Assembly (NCBI GenBank): GCA_900771335.1
Contig: CAAGNP010000017.1
Location: forward strand, 40,307-104,306
Origin: Rikenellaceae bacterium
Lineage (GTDB): Bacteria > Bacteroidota > Bacteroidia > Bacteroidales > UBA932
Direction of reading: 5' to 3'
DNA: 64,000 nt
Shown: in pieces, positions 8,407 to 16,546 of the stretch
Numbering within the stretch: the first letter of the stretch is position 1
Layout: each line of letters begins with the position of its first letter
Notes under the pieces: generated by a model
The model's database searches: none
What the model was told of the DNA's origin: nothing
Seen by the model: the letters and a program-made list of their open reading frames with translations, nothing else
Position numbers and translations under genes: made by a program

Positions 8407-9234
8407 ATGTTCAAAAAAATAAGCACTTATACCCCTACAGTAGGTGAAAGCTGGATTATGTTCGTATGTGTGGTAATCTGCGGCTCCATATTGGCGTCAC
8501 CCACTACACTTCCATACGTCAAAGATATCCCTGCAATATCCCAGTTTCTTGCCTACCTGCTTACCCTTGCTCCAGCATTTGTTTATGCATATCTGAAAGG
8601 TAAGAGAGGGCAATACTCTCCCAAACGCAAAATCAATGAATCCCACTTCGGAAAGATGAACCCCATCGTGATGTTCATTATGCTTCCGGTGATTATGGTT
8701 GCCTTCCTTTTCTTCATAGACCCCGCAGCTGCACTGTTCACCACACCCGAGTGGTTCAAGGATGCTGTCATCAGCGAGAGCTTTTTCTGGACTTCAATGA
8801 CTACTTGCGTATGCGCTCCCCTGATCGAAGAGCTCCTGTGCAGAGGGATCATGCTTCGCGGTATGGTGGAAAAAGGGGTATCGCCGGCCAAAGCCATATT
8901 CTGGTCAGCACTTATTTTCGGAGTTATCCACATGAACCCATGGCAAGCGATTCCAGCATTCCTTATGGGACTCCTTTTCGGATGGCTCTACTACAAGACC
9001 GGAAATCTGTGGATCACCATCATCCTCCACTTTTTAAACAATGCCACCTCCATCGTGACATATTACTTCTATCCGGAGCTGGCAGAGGCAGGGTCATTCA
9101 AAGAGATGATCGGTAATGACCAGATATATTTCCCTATATACGCAATATCAGTAGCTGTAGTGGCACTATCATATTTCATTATATCAAAATACGTTGGCAG
9201 AAGAGATGAGCAAGAAACAGTTATATCCGCTTAA
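8407..9234 (+). CDS. CPBP-family intramembrane glutamic protease (Abi/Rce1-like)
   Basis: A 275-residue polytopic membrane protein with about eight hydrophobic segments. The CPBP motifs are intact: EExxxR as LIEELLCRG, FxxxH as FGVIHMNPW, and HxxxN as LHFLNNAT. These form the active site of the Rce1-type proteases, which cleave substrates within or near the membrane. The bacterial substrates are mostly unknown; some act in bacteriocin immunity or protein processing. A TTG at 8389 would extend it by six residues but overlaps a promoter element, so ATG 8407 is preferred. Its 3' end overlaps manA by 29 bp. Confidence 0.88.
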   Translation: MFKKISTYTPTVGESWIMFVCVVICGSILASPTTLPYVKDIPAISQFLAYLLTLAPAFVYAYLKGKRGQYSPKRKINESHFGKMNPIVMFIMLPVIMVAFLFFIDPAAALFTTPEWFKDAVISESFFWTSMTTCVCAPLIEELLCRGIMLRGMVEKGVSPAKAIFWSALIFGVIHMNPWQAIPAFLMGLLFGWLYYKTGNLWITIILHFLNNATSIVTYYFYPELAEAGSFKEMIGNDQIYFPIYAISVAVVALSYFIISKYVGRRDEQETVISA

Positions 9235-10249
9235 ATTCAACTCTATCCTGAAAGAGAGGGTGTGGGGTGGTGAAAGATTTGGCACCACCATCGGTGAGTC
9301 GTGGGAAATTTCGGGATTTGAAGATGAAAGCTCATCCATATCCAACGGATATCTGGAGGGAAATGCCCTGTACGACATCATAGAGACCTACATGGGAGAT
9401 ATCGTGGGTGATGACCATTACAAATGCTATGGAAACGAATTCCCTCTGCTGATCAAAACGCTTGACATCAAAGACAAACTCTCAGTTCAGGTCCATCCTG
9501 ACGACGAGACAGCATATGACAGGCACAACTCATACGGAAAAAGTGAAGCCTGGTACATACTCGATGCACAAGAGGACTCCGTAATATATATGGGCTTCAA
9601 CAGAGATATGGACCCCAATGAGTTCTACCAAAGGTGCAAAGAGGGAAACGTGGAGGATTGCCTCAACTGCTACCACCCTAAAAAGGGGGACTTCTTCTAC
9701 ATCGAGCCAGGAACTGTCCACTCAGCAGGAAACGGCCTTGTAATAGCAGAGATCGCACAGATCTGCGATGTCACATACAGGCTTTATGACTGGGGGAGGG
9801 AGAACAACCCGAAGACAGCTCGCGAGATGCACCACGAAATGGCATTTGACTGCATCAACTACTCCAAATTCGATGCCGATGCCAACTACATCCCGGCCTC
9901 ACACAGACACGAGCAGCACACCCTTACAGACAACCCATACTTCAAGGTCACATCTATAGACCTCAATGACCCTTTCCATATATACACCGACAAATACGAG
10001 AGTTTTATCCTCTATTACTGCATAAGTGGCGAGGCTCAATTTGGCGAGGGAGAGTGCACTGTCAAAGAGGGGGAACTGGTTCTTATCCCTGCCGGATACA
10101 GCGACTTCATATTGTCACCACTCCAAAAAGGGACAAAACTCCTGGAGGTATATATCGTGAAGCAGGAGGAGACAGATTCATACATTTCCGAAGAGGAGCA
10201 TCACCACGAAGAGGGGTGCACCTGCGGATGCCACGATCACAAGCACTAG
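9206..10249 (+). CDS. manA: Mannose-6-phosphate isomerase, type I, with His/Cys-rich tail
   Basis: A 347-residue cupin metalloenzyme that interconverts mannose-6-phosphate and fructose-6-phosphate for mannose use and GDP-sugar supply. Zinc-binding motifs are visible: Gln and His in VQVHPDDETA, and Glu and His in FYIEPGTVHSAG. The second cupin half ends with a beta-sheet region around residue 325. The last ~19 residues, after YISE, are an unusual stretch rich in His and Cys (HHH, then CTCGCHDHKH), which is not part of the usual enzyme and looks like a metal-binding tail. ATG 9206 has a purine-rich AGAAG upstream; a TTG at 9194 is less likely. It overlaps the CPBP gene and abuts the S4 gene by 1 bp. 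Confidence 0.93.
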   Translation: MSKKQLYPLKFNSILKERVWGGERFGTTIGESWEISGFEDESSSISNGYLEGNALYDIIETYMGDIVGDDHYKCYGNEFPLLIKTLDIKDKLSVQVHPDDETAYDRHNSYGKSEAWYILDAQEDSVIYMGFNRDMDPNEFYQRCKEGNVEDCLNCYHPKKGDFFYIEPGTVHSAGNGLVIAEIAQICDVTYRLYDWGRENNPKTAREMHHEMAFDCINYSKFDADANYIPASHRHEQHTLTDNPYFKVTSIDLNDPFHIYTDKYESFILYYCISGEAQFGEGECTVKEGELVLIPAGYSDFILSPLQKGTKLLEVYIVKQEETDSYISEEEHHHEEGCTCGCHDHKH

Positions 10250-10250
10250 A

Positions 10251-10631
10251 ATGGAGAAACTCGAAGAACGTCTGGATAAATTCCTTTGGGCCATCAGAGT
10301 GTACAAGACACGCTCAGAGGCGACAGAAGCATGCAAAAGCGGAAAGGTAAAAGTCAATGACCAGGAGGCAAAACCATCCAAGGATATCAAAGAGAACGAT
10401 ATCATAGAGGTGCGCAAAGGGAGTGTTCATTACCAATGGAGGGTAATCATCCCCATTGGCAACAGACAAGGAGCCAAAGCCGTATCGCAGTTTGCAGAGG
10501 ACATCACGCCACAGGAAGAGCTTGACAAACTCAATGCTCCATTTGAAACAATATTTGTAAAAAGGGACAGAGGGACAGGGCGCCCGACCAAGAAAGAGCG
10601 CAGGGACCTCGAGAAATTTATTGATTGGTAA
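10251..10631 (+). CDS. S4-domain RNA-binding protein, Hsp15-like
   Basis: A 126-residue protein whose first ~65 residues are an S4 RNA-binding domain (RLDKFLWAIRVYKTRSEATE, then KVKVND). A basic C-terminal tail follows (GRPTKKERRDLEKF). This matches the HslR/Hsp15 family, which in E. coli binds free 50S subunits carrying nascent chain and helps recycle them. It starts 2 bp after manA, so it is in the same operon. Its end overlaps the convergent pth gene by 14 bp. Confidence 0.88.
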   Translation: MEKLEERLDKFLWAIRVYKTRSEATEACKSGKVKVNDQEAKPSKDIKENDIIEVRKGSVHYQWRVIIPIGNRQGAKAVSQFAEDITPQEELDKLNAPFETIFVKRDRGTGRPTKKERRDLEKFIDW

Positions 10632-11214
10632 CCTTTGGTTCAGAAGGTGCACCTTTAGTGTTGTACTGGTTCATAGCACGATCCACACCTATAGTACCGA
10701 AAGCCTTTATCACCTCTATAGCACGCTCTATGGCTGGCTTCAGCTCCATTTTCTCCTCTGCTGTCCACTTACCTAGCACGAAGTCCACTTGCGAACCGAA
10801 ACCTATGTGGGAACCTATACCGATTCTCAATCTGCAGTAACTCTCAGTTCCTATCATCTGGGCGATATTGGCCAAGCCGTTGTGTCCGCCGTCACTCCCT
10901 TTTTTTCTAAGTCTCAAATGACCGATAGGGAGGGCCATATCATCCACTATAACCAGAAGTCTCTCGACAGGAATTTTGCTCTGCTGTAGCCAGTAGTTTA
11001 CAGCTTTACCACTCAGATTCATATATGTGGAGGGCTTGAGCAGGGTGAAAGAGTGCCCTTTGAAACGTACCTCCGCCACATCTCCGTAACGTTTGGTACT
11101 AAAAGAAGTATTGGACGCCTGAGCCCAGGCATCCAATACTGAAAATCCTATATTATGTCGAGTATCAACATATTCGAAACCGATATTACCAAGACCGACT
11201 ACCAAATAGTTCAT
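10618..11214 (-). CDS. pth: Peptidyl-tRNA hydrolase
   Basis: A 198-residue enzyme that frees tRNA from peptidyl-tRNA dropped by stalled ribosomes. Motifs: VVGLGNIGFEY at the N-terminus, DTRHNIGF with the catalytic His, KPSTYMNLSG, and VDDMALPIGHLRLRKKGSDGGHNGL with the conserved Asp and Gly/His-Asn loop. It lies 19 bp downstream of rplY on the same strand, a pairing common across bacteria, and presumably shares its promoter. Confidence 0.97.
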   Translation of the reverse strand: MNYLVVGLGNIGFEYVDTRHNIGFSVLDAWAQASNTSFSTKRYGDVAEVRFKGHSFTLLKPSTYMNLSGKAVNYWLQQSKIPVERLLVIVDDMALPIGHLRLRKKGSDGGHNGLANIAQMIGTESYCRLRIGIGSHIGFGSQVDFVLGKWTAEEKMELKPAIERAIEVIKAFGTIGVDRAMNQYNTKGAPSEPKVTNQ

Positions 11215-11233
11215 ACTCTATAGATATCTGTGA

Positions 11234-11803
11234 TTAACCTCTTGCAGCAGCTGCAGAAGCACGGGTAGCTTTAACTGCACATACCATAGTGGTCTTAGGG
11301 CTTACGATCTGGATGTTCTCGTAAGAAAGATCACCGGCGTTGATTTGTTTACCGATAGTAAGGTTAGTGATATCTACTGAAAGTGTATCAGGAAGATCTT
11401 TGATAAGACCGCTAACTTTAAGTTTGCGTGCACCTGGTACAAGTTTACCACCTTGTTTTACACCTTCTGAGTGACCTTCAACTTTAACAGGAACTGCGAT
11501 AACAACAGGTTTATCCTCAGTTACTGCCAAGAAGTCTACGTGAAGAGCCTCGTCAGAGATTGGATGGTATTGGATAGCGTGGAAAACAGCAAGGTAAGAT
11601 TTACCCTCGATATCAAGGTTGATGATATAGCTGTTAGGGGTGTGGGTGATAAGTTTAAGCTCTTTTGCTGATACAGAGAAAATAACATTTTCCAAACCTG
11701 CACCGTAAAGAACGCATGGTACAAGACCCTCTTTACGAAGGTGTTTTACATCAGATTTCTTACCAAGAACTCTGTTTTTTCCGTTGATAGTGATTTGTTG
11801 CAT
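11234..11803 (-). CDS. rplY: 50S ribosomal protein L25 (Ctc form)
   Basis: A 189-residue protein: an N-terminal L25 beta-barrel that binds 5S rRNA (residues about 5-90, beginning ITINGKNRVLGKKSD), then a TL5/CTC-type C-terminal beta domain (about 95-180). The long Ctc form is usual in Bacteroidetes, in contrast to the short E. coli L25. The C-terminus is Ala-rich. It leads an rplY-pth transcript with its own promoter and a leader of about 75 nt containing a small hairpin. Confidence 0.96.
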   Translation of the reverse strand: MQQITINGKNRVLGKKSDVKHLRKEGLVPCVLYGAGLENVIFSVSAKELKLITHTPNSYIINLDIEGKSYLAVFHAIQYHPISDEALHVDFLAVTEDKPVVIAVPVKVEGHSEGVKQGGKLVPGARKLKVSGLIKDLPDTLSVDITNLTIGKQINAGDLSYENIQIVSPKTTMVCAVKATRASAAAARG

Positions 11804-11830
11804 AATTGTAAATTAAAAATGTGTTACTCA

Positions 11831-11847
11831 GTTCGGAGTTTCCGAAC
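11831..11847 (-). promoter_or_regulatory. Hairpin in the rplY leader
   Basis: GTTCGGA-GTT-TCCGAAC is a perfect 7-bp stem with a 3-nt loop in the 5' leader of rplY, about 28 nt before the start codon. Ribosomal-protein leaders often fold for autoregulation, but I recognise no known L25 leader family here, and the role is unknown. Confidence 0.35.
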
Positions 11848-11863
11848 CCCATTGCACCAAAAA

Positions 11864-11895
11864 AGGCAGCCCTTTTTTTGTGGGCTGCAAAGGTA
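11864..11895 (-). terminator. Terminator interleaved with the rplY promoter
   Basis: On the - strand the stem GCAGCCC (11888-11882), a 9-nt loop and GGGCTGC (11872-11866) are followed by CTTTTTT, a standard intrinsic terminator for the PepSY-like gene upstream. The -7 element TACCTTTG (11895-11888) shares its last base with the outer stem base. Transcripts starting from it would contain only part of the stem. A TTG lies 18 nt upstream of this element, matching the -33 box. Confidence 0.65.
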
Positions 11896-11921
11896 GAAAA
11901 ATTTCTTGAGAATCAAATTAT

Positions 11922-12380
11922 TTAATCATCATATCTGACAAATCTCCCATCCAAATCGAATCTGAGTTCCAAGACATTGTCCAGTTCCACCTCATACCCT
12001 TTGTCTCTCCCGGTCAAATCCCTGGTGATGCCTGTCACTTTTCTGTCAGCGTGCTTTGCCATGATCATAGTACGGATCTGCTCTGGTAGCACCGATTCCG
12101 GTATTGAAGAGTACTCATGCTCCACACTCTCCCAATTCCCTTTCCTGTCAAACTTCACCTCCACTCCATTCTCATAATATACAGAATAATCGACCTCCAG
12201 CCCGTCATAATCCTTCACTACCGACAGGATGGGTTCATTTGGAAAGTGCTTGTTCAGGAATTTCTGCGCAGTCGCAGGGAGTTTGTCAAATCCGACAACC
12301 ACCTCTCTGTCCAGAAGGGTGTTTGCATATCCGACATTGAACAATAATGTCGAGATTATAGATATTAAAAATAGTTTCAT
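11922..12380 (-). CDS. Exported PepSY-like domain protein
   Basis: A 152-residue protein with a signal peptide (MKLFLISIISTLLFNVGYAN) and two repeats of a PepSY-like/BLIP-type fold. Each repeat carries a DYxxYYENGVEVKFDRKGNW or GYEVELDNVLELRFDLDGRF pattern, ending ...FVRYDD. These periplasmic proteins are common in Bacteroidetes, often near two-component or redox systems; the function is not established. The clostripain-like gene lies 68 bp upstream on the same strand and may be cotranscribed. An intrinsic terminator follows. Confidence 0.82.
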   Translation of the reverse strand: MKLFLISIISTLLFNVGYANTLLDREVVVGFDKLPATAQKFLNKHFPNEPILSVVKDYDGLEVDYSVYYENGVEVKFDRKGNWESVEHEYSSIPESVLPEQIRTMIMAKHADRKVTGITRDLTGRDKGYEVELDNVLELRFDLDGRFVRYDD

Positions 12381-12448
12381 GTGTTTACTGTTTTTAGTTA
12401 TTAATTATCAACACACGAAACCACAATCATCATGCCAAAACTCAGGAA

Positions 12449-13606
12449 TTACTCCAATATCTGTACCGTCTCATTCCATGCCAGCGTCCTGTAGTATGAA
12501 TCAAGGTAGGAATTGGCAGGTTTCGGGATATAAGTGCTTAACCCTGAATAAGTACGAATAGGGATACTCAAAAACTTGTCTGTGGCATATTTGGTCACCA
12601 CCGCTTTATCTACAGCCGCCTTGTACATAGCCAGTCTATTGGAATCAGAAGATATATTCTCCATAAAATCGGTAAGGTCATAAAACCAGTGGCGGACACT
12701 TCCCCTGAAATAGGGCTGCAACTTGTCCATATTCAGGGCAGCTATCTTGTCTCTATCCGCAGAGATGATGCTCTTTACTGCTGTTGCAAGGCCCTGCAGC
12801 TCCGAACACTTCACCAGGGAGATGGTACCGCCACCGCTATTGTCGTCCTTATAATATTCATAGTAAGCCGATGCTATCGACGAGAGCCTTCCCTGGAGAT
12901 CACCTTCTGAATAGAACAGCTGCTCCATGACATCACCGTACGGGAAACCGGCAGCCATGATCTCTGTCGGGGAGAGGAGCATATATTCCGCCTTCTCCCT
13001 CATCTGATAGGCCACCTCCACACTGCCCATCAGACAGGCATCCATAATTATATAAGAATACGTATCGGGGATGGCAGCTGCCATCTCCATGATATCCATC
13101 TCCTTTTTGTCTATCTGCCCAAAACTTTTCACTGCAGTGGGGTTTGCATAATATCCGTCAGGAATCCACCCTGTACCATGGGATGAGAAGAGGATACCGC
13201 TCTCTTTCGCCGGGAAGATAGAATTGGCGTAAACGAGCACTTCGTGCAACAATTCAGGCTCTATGGAACTTCTCCCCTCATACTCCTGCAATATCTCCTC
13301 TACCACCTCACCGAACTCATTCCTGTAAAATCGCTTCAATCTTGGGATATCCTTCTCCCTGTGCTCCATCACAAGCATGACATCTCCGGACCCCTTTTTC
13401 ACATCAAAATACTCGGGGACAAATGGTGAGTTTTTCACATCCGAAAGGTTTGAATTTATGGAAGAGGTCAGATTGGAAGTGACTGCCATGTACATGACAA
13501 GGCACCTTTCCACCTCTCCATCCTTTCTGAGTAACCAATCGCAGGATGTGGCCAAAAACAAAATTACTGTATATAAAATCGCTTTAGATAGCTTTGCAAT
13601 ACCCAT
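12449..13606 (-). CDS. Clostripain-family (C11) cysteine peptidase, lipoprotein
   Basis: A 385-residue lipoprotein: hydrophobic start, then lipobox FLATSC with Cys22. The caspase-like C11 catalytic dyad is visible as His143 in SSHGTGW and Cys191 in MDACLMGS. Family members are secreted Arg- or Lys-specific proteases of gut Bacteroidetes and clostridia, activated by self-cleavage. Here the protein would be anchored by lipid, in the periplasm or on the surface. Specificity cannot be read from sequence. It has a -7 element at 13628-13635 and diverges from the YtxH/holin cassette. Confidence 0.9.
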   Translation of the reverse strand: MGIAKLSKAILYTVILFLATSCDWLLRKDGEVERCLVMYMAVTSNLTSSINSNLSDVKNSPFVPEYFDVKKGSGDVMLVMEHREKDIPRLKRFYRNEFGEVVEEILQEYEGRSSIEPELLHEVLVYANSIFPAKESGILFSSHGTGWIPDGYYANPTAVKSFGQIDKKEMDIMEMAAAIPDTYSYIIMDACLMGSVEVAYQMREKAEYMLLSPTEIMAAGFPYGDVMEQLFYSEGDLQGRLSSIASAYYEYYKDDNSGGGTISLVKCSELQGLATAVKSIISADRDKIAALNMDKLQPYFRGSVRHWFYDLTDFMENISSDSNRLAMYKAAVDKAVVTKYATDKFLSIPIRTYSGLSTYIPKPANSYLDSYYRTLAWNETVQILE

Positions 13607-13627
13607 ATCAATTAACTATTAACAACG

Positions 13628-13654
13628 CAAATATAAATAAATATGTTATATTTG
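13628..13654. promoter_or_regulatory. Back-to-back -7 elements, clostripain gene / YtxH cassette
   Basis: CAAATATA (13628-13635; TATATTTG on the - strand) and TATATTTG (13647-13654, + strand) point apart with 11 nt between. Both match TAnnTTTG exactly. The leaders would be about 20 nt on each side. Confidence 0.6.
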
Positions 13655-13679
13655 TAACAATTAAAACACTACTCAGAAT

Positions 13680-13880
13680 ATGAAAGGAGACACATTATTA
13701 GCATTTATAGGGGGCGCTATAGTAGGTGCAGCAGCAGCTATCCTTTTTGCCCCTGACAACGGAACTGAGACCCGTAAGAAAATAAAGGAGGCCCTTGACA
13801 AAGAGTATCAGAACCTGAAATCCAAGTTGAATCAAGAGGAGACAGCCCCTGCTGCAGAGGCTGAGACCCCTGCAGAATAA
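13680..13880 (+). CDS. YtxH-domain small membrane protein
   Basis: A 66-residue protein. The first ~25 residues are a glycine- and alanine-rich transmembrane helix (LLAFIGGAIVGAAAAILFAP) followed by the YtxH signature DNGTETRKKI. A charged helix and an Ala/Glu/Pro-rich tail complete it. YtxH proteins are general-stress envelope proteins in many bacteria with no defined biochemistry. It leads a three-gene cassette whose members are 6 bp apart or overlapping. Confidence 0.85.
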   Translation: MKGDTLLAFIGGAIVGAAAAILFAPDNGTETRKKIKEALDKEYQNLKSKLNQEETAPAAEAETPAE

Positions 13881-13886
13881 TCATAT

Positions 13887-14252
13887 ATGAGCGAATTCGA
13901 TTCAAACAAAAGCCTTTTGGAGGAGCTTTACGGCTCGCTTAAAGAGTATCTGGATCTGCGGATAAACGAAGGGAAGCTCACCTTGACAGAGAGTCTTGCC
14001 ATTCTATTCAGTAGACTTATTGTATTCATCCTGGTGGTAATCACAGGAGCCGTAGCATTCGGATTTTTCGCATTTGCCTTCAGTTGCTGGCTAGGGGAAC
14101 TTCTTCACTCCCAACCCCTTGGAGCACTGATCACCGGCAGTATATTTCTAGTGGCGGTCATAGTCATGATTCTACTGAGAAAAAGGCTGTTCACCGACAG
14201 TATGGTCAAGCTTCTTATAAGTATGTTTTTTAAAACCAAAGGAGATGAGTAA
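13887..14252 (+). CDS. Phage-holin-superfamily (Holin-X type) membrane protein
   Basis: A 121-residue protein with a soluble N-terminal helix (LLEELYGSLKEYLDLRINEGKLTL) and two strong transmembrane helices (about residues 45-70 and 76-97). A basic C-terminal part follows. The layout fits the cellular Holin-X/DUF1469 family that regularly neighbours YtxH genes in Bacteroidetes. No phage genes are nearby, so this is an envelope protein, not a lysis gene. It overlaps the next gene by 8 bp. Confidence 0.8.
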   Translation: MSEFDSNKSLLEELYGSLKEYLDLRINEGKLTLTESLAILFSRLIVFILVVITGAVAFGFFAFAFSCWLGELLHSQPLGALITGSIFLVAVIVMILLRKRLFTDSMVKLLISMFFKTKGDE

Positions 14253-14502
14253 TCAGAATAATATCGAATACAGTCAGATATCAAGCATGAAAGAGCTACG
14301 GTTCCAGAGGAAGCTCCTGTCTTCCAGAATCGAGCATCAGGAAGCTATGATCATGTACAAAATCCAGGTTGTGAAAGAGAATGTCACCCCGGGCAAACTT
14401 CTGTATATGGGCTTTGAGGCGGCTGCGGCACGCAACAGCGTGATCAATGTGGCATTCAAGACATTTCACATGATAAAATCCATTATCTCGAACAGAGAAT
14501 AA
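14245..14502 (+). CDS. Small hypothetical protein of the YtxH/holin cassette
   Basis: An 85-residue protein that I do not recognise as a named family. It is predominantly helical and basic (MKELRFQRKLLSSRIEHQEA), with a weakly hydrophobic stretch near residues 50-65 (LLYMGFEAAAARNSVI) and no signal peptide. It overlaps the holin-like gene by 8 bp, so it is translationally coupled and probably acts with the two membrane proteins before it. Confidence 0.75.
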   Translation: MSNQNNIEYSQISSMKELRFQRKLLSSRIEHQEAMIMYKIQVVKENVTPGKLLYMGFEAAAARNSVINVAFKTFHMIKSIISNRE

Positions 14503-14520
14503 TATTTACAAAATTTATAT

Positions 14521-16533
14521 ATGAACCGTATCCAAAAAACTATGCTGCTAATTGCAGGTGTTGGTCTGATGGCCTGTTCATGCTCAGACAACACTAAAAC
14601 AAAAACAGAAACAGAAAATTTCAAGTATCTCATTGACGAATTTGCAGACCTTAAAATCATCCGCTACCAGATCCCCGGTTGGGACGATTTGACACTCCAG
14701 CAGAAAGAGTACATCTACCATCTTGGCGAGGCTGCAAAATACGGAAGGGATATCCTCTGGGAACAGAACTTCAAATACAACCTCAAAATCAGGAAAGTCC
14801 TTGAAAACATCCTTACCAAATATGAGGGTGACAACGGCTGCAACAACTATCAGGACTTCCTGATCTACGCCAAGAGGGTATTCTTCAGCAACGGTATCCA
14901 CCACCACTATGCAGAGGACAAAATAATCCCTACATGCCCTAAAGAGTACTTCCAGTCCCTGATGGAGGCTGTCGGTGATGGTGAACTGTGCGCCGAACTG
15001 CTACCTGTAATCTACGAACCTGAGCTATACAGCCAAAGAAAATACACCGGCACCACAAAGGACCTTCTTCTTTCATCCGCTGTAAACTTCTATGATGGAG
15101 TAACCAAAGCTGAGGCACAAAAATTCTACAACAAGATGAGAGACCCCAAAGATCCACGCCCTATATCATACGGCCTCAACAGCAAGCTTGTAAAGAAAAA
15201 TGGGAAGATCTATGAAGATGTGTACAAAATCGACGGTCTTTATGGTCCCTCTATCGCTAAAATAGTGGAAAATCTTGAAGCTGCATGTGCTGTAGCAGAG
15301 AATGATGTCCAGAAAGATTATATCCAGAAGCTTATCGCATACTACAAAAGTGGTGACTTGAGACTTTGGGACGAATACAATGTGGCTTGGGTACAGGATA
15401 CCGAATCACATATCGACTTTGTAAATGGCTTCGTTGAGGACTACAACGACCCTCTTGGAATGAAAGCCACCTGGGAATCTGTTGTCAATTTCAAAGACAA
15501 TGAGGCATCGAAGAGAACTTCCATCATTTCAGACAATGCACAATGGTTTGAAGACCACTCTCCTATCGACCCTCGCTTCAAAAAGAAAGAGGTGAAAGGT
15601 GTATCTGCAAAAGTGATCACTGTAGCGTGTCTGGCCGGAGACTGCTATCCTGCCACCCCTATCGGCATCAACTTGCCAAATGCTGACTGGATCCGCAAAG
15701 AGTACGGCTCGAAATCTGTAACTATCGCAAACATCACATCTGCATACGACAAAGCTGCTCAGGAATCACCAAAAAGTGCACTTGGCGAATTTGCATGGGA
15801 TGAAGCGGAGATAGAGCGTGCAAAAAAATACGGCACACTCACCAGCGATTTGCATACCGACCTTCACGAATGTCTGGGCCACGGATCGGGACAGCTTCTC
15901 CCTACCACCGCTTCAAACTCTCTTGGTGAGTTCAGCTCTACACTTGAAGAGGCAAGAGCAGACCTGTTTGCCCTGTATTACCTGGCAGACAAAAAACTTG
16001 TAGAGCTTGGAATCCTTCCTGACGGCGAAGCCTATAAGGCAGAATACGACTCTTACATCCGCAATGGTCTGTTTACCCAATTCTCAAGAATCGAGCTTGG
16101 CAAAACCAATACTGAAGCCCACATGCAGAACAGAAAACTTATCGCAGAGTGGTGCTACGAAAAAGGTGCAGCCGACAACATCATCGAGAAAAAGACAAGA
16201 GACGGAAAGACCTATTTCGTAGTAAATGATTACGAGGCACTCCGCGGCTTGTTCGGAGAGCTACTTGCTGAGGTCCAAAGAATCAAATCTGAAGGTGACT
16301 TCAATGCCGGCAAAGCTTTGGTGGAAAAATATGCCATCTATATCGATTACGACCTGCACAAAGAGGTTAGGGAGAGATATTCTTCTCTACAGCTCAAGCC
16401 TTACGGAGGATTCGTGAACCCGGATATCGTCCCTGTGGTCAAGGATGGAAAAGTGGTGGACTACAAAGTGGAATACTGCGACAACTTCCTCAAACAACAG
16501 CTTCAATACGGAAAAAAATACGCTACTCTATAA
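14521..16533 (+). CDS. Dipeptidyl peptidase III (M49 family), lipoprotein
   Basis: A 670-residue zinc exopeptidase that removes dipeptides from the N-terminus of short peptides. Motifs match the Bacteroidetes M49 type: HECLGH with zinc ligands His449 and His454 and catalytic Glu450, followed by EEARAD with ligand Glu at 476-477. An N-terminal hydrophobic stretch ends in a lipobox-like LMACSC, so the protein is probably exported as a lipoprotein, unlike cytosolic eukaryotic DPP III. The AGCS symporter gene follows 13 bp later, which suggests peptide degradation is coupled to amino-acid uptake. Confidence 0.95.
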   Translation: MNRIQKTMLLIAGVGLMACSCSDNTKTKTETENFKYLIDEFADLKIIRYQIPGWDDLTLQQKEYIYHLGEAAKYGRDILWEQNFKYNLKIRKVLENILTKYEGDNGCNNYQDFLIYAKRVFFSNGIHHHYAEDKIIPTCPKEYFQSLMEAVGDGELCAELLPVIYEPELYSQRKYTGTTKDLLLSSAVNFYDGVTKAEAQKFYNKMRDPKDPRPISYGLNSKLVKKNGKIYEDVYKIDGLYGPSIAKIVENLEAACAVAENDVQKDYIQKLIAYYKSGDLRLWDEYNVAWVQDTESHIDFVNGFVEDYNDPLGMKATWESVVNFKDNEASKRTSIISDNAQWFEDHSPIDPRFKKKEVKGVSAKVITVACLAGDCYPATPIGINLPNADWIRKEYGSKSVTIANITSAYDKAAQESPKSALGEFAWDEAEIERAKKYGTLTSDLHTDLHECLGHGSGQLLPTTASNSLGEFSSTLEEARADLFALYYLADKKLVELGILPDGEAYKAEYDSYIRNGLFTQFSRIELGKTNTEAHMQNRKLIAEWCYEKGAADNIIEKKTRDGKTYFVVNDYEALRGLFGELLAEVQRIKSEGDFNAGKALVEKYAIYIDYDLHKEVRERYSSLQLKPYGGFVNPDIVPVVKDGKVVDYKVEYCDNFLKQQLQYGKKYATL

Positions 16534-16546
16534 ATAAAACCAAACT

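Noticed and set aside
13887..14252. Prophage remnant suggested by the holin-like gene
   Set aside because: The gene sits in a YtxH cassette typical of chromosomal envelope genes, with no other phage genes within the window.
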